Assembly: GCA_012932295.1 (NCBI GenBank) | Contig: JAAONU010000081.1 | Location: 305,655-369,654, forward strand | Direction: 5' to 3' | Source of the DNA: Cyclina sinensis | Taxonomy: Eukaryota; Mollusca; Bivalvia; Venerida; Veneridae | Length of the DNA stretch: 64,000 nt | In this document: one piece after another, positions 58,751-64,000 of the stretch | Position numbering within the stretch: position 1 is the first letter of the stretch | How the letters are laid out: the number at the start of each line of letters is the position of its first letter | Notes under the pieces: generated by a model | What the model saw: only the letters and a program-made list of their open reading frames with translations | What the model was told of the DNA's origin: nothing | The model's database searches: none | Program-made: the position numbers and the translations under genes

Positions 58751-60349
58751 AAGAGGGTCATGATGGCCCTGGATTGCTCACCTGAATACTTTGCCTTTGG
58801 GTCTGCTGTTGAGCAAACATCAGAAGCTTTTTGTAAGGTTCTCCCTATATAAATCTACAATGTATATGAATTTAAGTGACGCTCAGGTAGAGCCAATGTT
58901 CATTCAAACTGTATAATTTGAATAAATTTAGTAGAGGATCTGTAGCTGTCATGTTGTATGCAAAATACCTAAGGGTAGCCCTTGTGATTTCAGACAAGAA
59001 GATTTATAGGCCTATGTTAAATCAAGTGACCCTGGGGCATGGCTGTTGATGACTTAACGGGCTTAATTTGATCAATCTATGTAAAGGACATCTAGATGAT
59101 GCTCCATGCAAAATTCTTAGGTCATAATTTTACGGTTTCTCACAAGAAGATTTTTAAAGATTAAATATTCTGCACTAATAGGATCCTTGGGTTTGGGCCA
59201 ATTCTAATCCCAGGGGCATAATTTGAACAAACTTGGTAGAGGACCTGTAACTGATGCTGTATGCAAAATGTCTAAGTTCTACGGCCTATGGTTTCAGACA
59301 AGAAGACATTTTATGCCTTCTCTATGTAAGCCTATGTAAAATCAAGTGACCCCCCTCCCCCATGGCAAAGCTTTTAATGACGCAAGGGGAATTATTTGAA
59401 CATTCTTAATAGATGACCTCCAGATGAAGTTCCATGCAAAAATTCTTAGGTCCAAAATATTACCGTTTCTCACAAGAAGATTTTATAAGATTAAATATTT
59501 TGCACAAAAAGGAGCCCCGAGGTGGGGCAAATATTGAACCCATGGACACAATTTGAACAAACTTGGTAGAGGACTTCTAGCTGATGCTGTATGTAAAATA
59601 TTTAAGTTCTAGGTTTTGTGGTTTCAGGCAATATTTTTAAGTATTCCCTATAAAGCCTATGAAAAATCAAGTGACCCTGCGGCTGGGCCTTTAATGACCC
59701 CAGGGACATAATTTGAACAAGCTTGGCAGAGGACCATGTAAAAAATGGTTTCAGACAAGAAGATTTTTTAAGGTTTTCCCTTTATAAGTCTGTTAAGATC
59801 AAGTGAACCCTGGGGAAGGGTCAATTTTGATCCAAGGGGCGTAATTTGAACAAACTTAGTAGAGAACCTCTAGCTGATGGTCCATTAGGAATATTTACCT
59901 TCTAGGGTGTGGTTTCAGACAAGAAGATTTTTAATGTTTTCCCTATAAAAGCCTATGTAAAATCAATTGACACCCCAGGGCAGGGCCAATTTTGACCACA
60001 GGGTATAATTTGAACAAACTTGGTTGAGGTTCACTGGACAATACTACATACCGAATCTTAAGTTTCAGGGCCTTGGGGTTTCAGAGAAAAAGATTTTCAA
60101 TTTTTTCCTTCATGTTGCCATAGCAACCAAAGTTCTTGATGGAATTCAATTATATGAATAACTTTTGTAGAGATTCATGCAAGGAATATCCAAGGCATGT
60201 TTGGTCAAAGTTGGCTTAGCAGTAAAGAAGGAGAAGCCATTAAAGTCAAATTGTTGACGACACACACCGCACGACGCACAGCACACGACACATCATGGAC
60301 AATCAATGATACCAAAAGCTCACCGTTTTGTGCTCAAGTGAGCTAAAAT
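58751..60349. mobile_element. composite repeat with internal ~160 bp tandem units
   Basis: The left end GAGGGTCATGATGGCCCTGG...GCTCACCTGA and right end GCTCAC...TGCTCAAGTGAGCTAAAA are imperfectly inverted. Between them are about eight diverged units of 125-172 bp. Each has TAATTTGAACAAACTTGGTAG, then GACC(T)CTAGCTGATG and GTTTCAGACAAGAAGATTTT. Two unit types roughly alternate (CAGACAAGAAG and TCTCACAAGAAG). No protein is encoded. I recall similar elements as abundant in bivalve genomes. It behaves like a non-autonomous DNA element, but the class is unproven. Confidence 0.75.
60114..60127. promoter_or_regulatory. X-box (RFX-type) palindrome inside the composite repeat
   Basis: GTTGCCATAGCAAC is a perfect inverted X-box core near the right end of the element at 58751-60349. 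Confidence 0.4.
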
Positions 60350-62930
60350 AGATAAATAAAAAATAAAACTGTTGAGGGACAATGATGTGTAAACACTACA
60401 ATATAACAAACAATATATACTTTTCAGACTTTTGGATGCCGCATGAGAAAATCATTATCTCTTTGAAATTGAAATTCTTGAAACAATTTTCTTTTTTTTT
60501 AAATTTAAGCCTAAAGATTTAATTCAAGTTTAATAAGTTTTCTATCTGTATTTCAAACTATAAAATGTTCGAACAAAGCCAGTTTCTTAGTTTCTTTAAA
60601 GAAAGCAACTGTCATTTTGTTTTTCATGTACAGACAAAAAATCAAGCACAGTTTATAACGGTACACCAATTGTCAAGTTGCCATACAGTAGTGTCAACTT
60701 ACTGAAATAATTTTTTTTAAGCAAAAGCTTAGGAAAGGGGAAAAGGGGAATGCAATACAATTAAGATTCTTTAAAATGTTACTTTAAACTGTAATTACGG
60801 GTGTTTTATTTACAGTCAAAGAAACTAGCTGCTTGGAGTTGTAGCCCCCTCATGATATTAACTGATCTACAGATACAACTTATACTTGTATCTGCATTAT
60901 TCATATTTTATCAGTTTTTTACAAAGACTTGTTTTTCTTTTCTTGGTCTCTTTACTAAATATTCTGATGACCAGTACTAAATAAAGAAGTAAATTTATTT
61001 CAGTTTTGAAATTGGTAAAAGAAAAGTTATACATGAAATGGAGGGATGTATATTTTCATTATGCACAATTGTTAGTTACGCTAAAAAAGATATACCACTA
61101 CCACTACACTGAATATAGTTCAACTATATAGAATTATGGGAAGGAAAGGTGTCTAAGTACCTAAAAATGTTCCCTTACATATTGTTGCTATATTCCATTG
61201 ATCATATTCTTATGGATTATGGAATAAAGTAATGGCCAGGACTTAAAATCCAGGTTCCAATGTCTAGTCACCAGCTCTACAATCGTTAACTGACTTTCTG
61301 ATGTGACATTAAAAAAAACATTTCTGCCTGGTATTGGATGATTTCTGTATCTTGGATATGTCCCTCTCAAAGCCCATTTAAACAAAACTCATGAGAAGAT
61401 ACAAAACATTTATTTGGCCATTCATAATAATGATAAATAACCTCAGGTTCGTACTAGACAATGTTCTAAAATAGCAGGCTGCAGCTACTATGGCTTTTCT
61501 TTCACATTCTGACGTGCCCTTTCAGATTGGACCAATCGCTTTTAATTATATCTTGTATTTTTTTTAAATATAAGGCTTGAATAGTAGTAGGGACAGAAAA
61601 CATCTTTAAATTATCATGAATAATTGAATCTGATTCAGAATCAGTAAATCTGTGTGAACCTTCTTTGCAGTTTTCATGCCTTCAAGTGCCATTATACAAC
61701 AGCACTCTAGCTACCCTTTTTATAAGTTCCTTGTTGAAGACCCAATAGATACAGATATATTGTGTGCAAGAGCCATTTCCTCTAACAACACTCTGCAATC
61801 AATGTTACATTTATACTAGTAACACCTCAGCATAAAACCTGATTTTAATACATGGGGTTCTCTAGAATTGTAAACAAGACTGTCTGCTGCCATGGACAGA
61901 TTACTGAAAGAAACTTACTGGATTCATAGACTAGATATTTTATACCCAAAGGGATTAAATGCAAAATGCATTTACAATGCACTTATTTCACAAGTAAACT
62001 GGTTATCACATAATAAACATTTTTTCCGCATTAGTTTAATTTACTAAACAAGATTATACTAATGCTAAGTCTACTTATCTGTAAGAATTATTCAGACTTC
62101 CAATATCTAAATATGGTAGTTGAATTTTGACCATGAAGCTATTCTTGTAAACTGTACTAAATGAAATATCCTTCCATGAACAGATCCAGTCAATTTAAGA
62201 AATGAAAACAACAACAATAACAAAAACACCATATAACATAACATCTTATGAAAATATTCAACAGCTACATCATCTGCAACCCAGGACTCCAGCCAACTGT
62301 CAGTTCCTGAGTTATTTTTATTTAAGATTAATGTAGTAAAGGAAAATAGATAAATATTGTGTTATAAACTTACAAAAGACATAGAAATGAAACATCATGA
62401 ACACATTTTATGTTGTATTACATGTATGTGCTATATTATGTACACGTTCCTTTCACCAATGTCTTTTGCACTGATTTCTTTTCTTACTCCAAAACAGAAG
62501 AGTAGTTGGACATAGCTGTCTGATAGATGTACATGCAATTACAGTATCTGGGACATAATTCAGATAAGCACCCCAGGGATCAGGACATTTCGGACCATGG
62601 CCATTTCGGACCAGATTTGGGGACAGTTCGGACCAGATTTTATCTGGTGATTCTTTGATGTAATACATATTAAACTGAGTTATAATATATCTTAAACATT
62701 TGTTAAATATCAAATATAAATTTTATTTGCATTTCCTATGCAAATAAGAAAGTACCCAGGTACAGTTCTTTTAACTATATTGGCACGAAAGCTAAAATGA
62801 CAATGAATATACCAAGGACTATTTAAATAAAGTAGAACAGTAAAACTTTCAAAGGTAAGGTAATAAAGTTATGTAAGTGGTGACTAGCCTTAACTAGCCT
62901 TAGCTTGAGAAAATAGAGGCATACATCCAA
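60350..62930. other. AT-rich stretch with minor repeats
   Basis: At 62583-62640 the phrase TTCGGACCA(T/G) recurs three times in about 60 bases. Weak minus-strand exon-like segments at 61.2 and 61.95 kb have donors but poor acceptors and are not called. Confidence 0.4.
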
Positions 62931-63067
62931 TCATTTTCCCTCATGCCAACGAAACTCCTTCTCTTCCTTGGTGTGTATACAAGCTTTAATGTCAATCTGT
63001 CTGAACTTTTTCGCCAATGTGTCTTGATGATAAAAGATTGTGTACTTACGATAACGTATACGATTTG
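62931..63067 (-). CDS. candidate 3'-terminal exon, unknown protein
   Basis: On the minus strand an acceptor-like site (TTCACCCTTCACATGAACAG) is followed by two bases and 44 open codons to TGA (62931-62933). The peptide includes NRIRYRKYTIFYHQDTLAKK, then FRQIDIKACIHTKEEKEF and ends RWHEGK. It is basic and hydrophilic and looks coding throughout. A different frame upstream (YTYKITECVHPSHEQQIVYV) ends at a donor-like GTAAGTAC inside this exon, so the exact structure is unsettled. The family is not recognised. A MITE fragment lies 150 bp upstream. Confidence 0.36.
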
Positions 63068-63217
63068 CTGTTCATGTGAAGGGTGAACACATTCGGTAAT
63101 TTTATAGGTGTAACTGCACTAATTCTTACCAAACGCGCACGCACAGAGTAATCTGATTGGTTAGTTAAGGCTTTACCTACAAAAAAAAGTTACTACTGTT
63201 TTATTATATGCTGTTAG

Positions 63218-63428
63218 GTATGAAACCACCAATTCAGTCTATCAGAGCACTAAAAATGGTACCCAAATAATGGCGAATAAAAATAGTTCTCAGCTTTCTT
63301 GGCTGTTTTTAACATATTTGCCATAATACGTGTATTGTTTTCTGCTGCAATGGTTTTCCTTGACTATTTCTGATAGTGAAGTACCAATTTTATGTTCAGA
63401 TGCGTTCAGAATAGAATTCATAATAGGA
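63218..63428 (+). mobile_element. truncated, diverged copy of the 30361 MITE
   Basis: It starts with the same GTATGAAACCACCAA terminus, preceded by TTAG, and matches the first 210 bases of the MITE at 30361 (AATAGTTCTCAG, TTCTTGGCT, CTATTTCTGATAGTG, TTCAGAATAGAATTCA) with many substitutions, then stops. It is an old 5' fragment. Confidence 0.75.
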
Positions 63429-63606
63429 AATAGATAAATTCATTTATTTGCGAGTTTCCTCGTTTGGGAGCACTCACTTCTGCAGGTTATGTTTCGGTAA
63501 TGCCCTGACCGATTTTATTGCAAGTGCTCTCATTGTAAAACTGACGCTATAAACAATCCTACGAGCTATATTGCAGCATTGTAGGTCGTGTAGTTTGCGC
63601 GTGATA

Positions 63607-63640
63607 GCTCCGTGTTTTTGAGTTCTCAAAAACACGAAGC
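63607..63640. repeat. 16 bp near-perfect palindrome with 2-base spacer
   Basis: GCTCCGTGTTTTTGAG is followed by TT and its inverse, with one mismatch. The inner 12 bp arms (63611-63622 and 63625-63636) are perfect. It could extrude as a cruciform or be a dimeric protein binding site. Confidence 0.75.
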
Positions 63641-64000
63641 GATTATTTTCACCGTATATATAACGTAGTTGCCTAATACAAGCATAAGGAAATGTAGAGG
63701 AACCGGTTCATTGTTAATATATCGACTGGAAACAGAAGAAATTGATTGAATATGTGCTTCGGGCAGTGCGCCAACTTGAAATCAGGACCTTAGAGACAAA
63801 TTGAAGAAATTCTGTTATTTTCGTTTCTTATACCTATAGGCGCGTTTGACTGAAGGGCCGATTTGGGCGCGCGCTTTCGGCTGCGAGCGTATTTTCTGAA
63901 ATTCTCTACAGAAATGTGCAGAAATGATAGTAGTACCTTATAAGTATCGATCAGAAAACCAGGAGAATGAATCGTGTCCAAAACTTTGTGCAGAAAGATT

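Noticed and set aside
61180..61990. Minus-strand exon look-alikes at 61.2 and 61.95 kb with GTAAG donors
   Set aside because: The acceptors are poor and the open stretches very short.

Overview
This window looks like non-coding-dominated nuclear DNA from an animal, most likely a bivalve mollusc. It is strongly AT-rich, has no operon-like gene packing, and carries short exon-like segments bounded by GT/AG splice signals. It also has nuclear-type tRNA genes with internal A and B boxes, tRNA-derived SINE heads, a MITE, many unrelated minisatellites, many GAT/GTT triplet tracts, and a 1.6 kb composite repeat of a kind I recall from bivalve genomes. The bivalve assignment is inference. 'Animal' is better supported, by the apolipoprotein L-like gene.

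The one gene I consider secure is an apolipoprotein L-like coding region at 51662-52378 (+, 238 aa) with a polyadenylation signal at 52598. Everything else that looks coding is a set of short candidate exons, chosen because an open frame, an acceptor and usually a donor coincide. These lie at 0.1, 3.2, 5.5, 7.1, 16.8, 22.7, 23.7, 27.9, 31.5/34.5, 35.9, 36.1, 43.1, 43.8, 48.3-49.2, 50.1, 57.9 and 63.0 kb, mostly on the minus strand. Two groups keep a consistent reading phase across introns (36.1 to 35.9 kb, and 49.2 to 48.45 to 48.3 kb), which raises their credibility. None could be assigned to a family, and chance matches are expected in 64 kb of AT-rich DNA.

Layout. 0-27 kb: mostly intron or intergenic DNA with microsatellites, tRNA-like SINE remnants and isolated candidate exons. 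27-36 kb: a SINE with a 12 bp target duplication, then nested tandem duplications carrying three identical tRNA-Ala(UGC) genes; one copy holds a 477 bp MITE whose empty site survives in the sister copy. 37-54 kb: five minisatellite regions with unrelated units (54 bp, 35 bp + 32 bp, 48 bp, 35/18 bp, 54 bp), with the candidate exons and the ApoL-like gene between them. 54-64 kb: degenerate tandem repeats, the composite repeat at 58.75-60.35 kb, a MITE fragment and a near-perfect palindrome.

No prokaryotic-style system, CRISPR array or virus was recognised. The most distinctive features are the tRNA-Ala/MITE segmental duplication, whose breakpoint cuts a candidate exon, and the ApoL-like gene.
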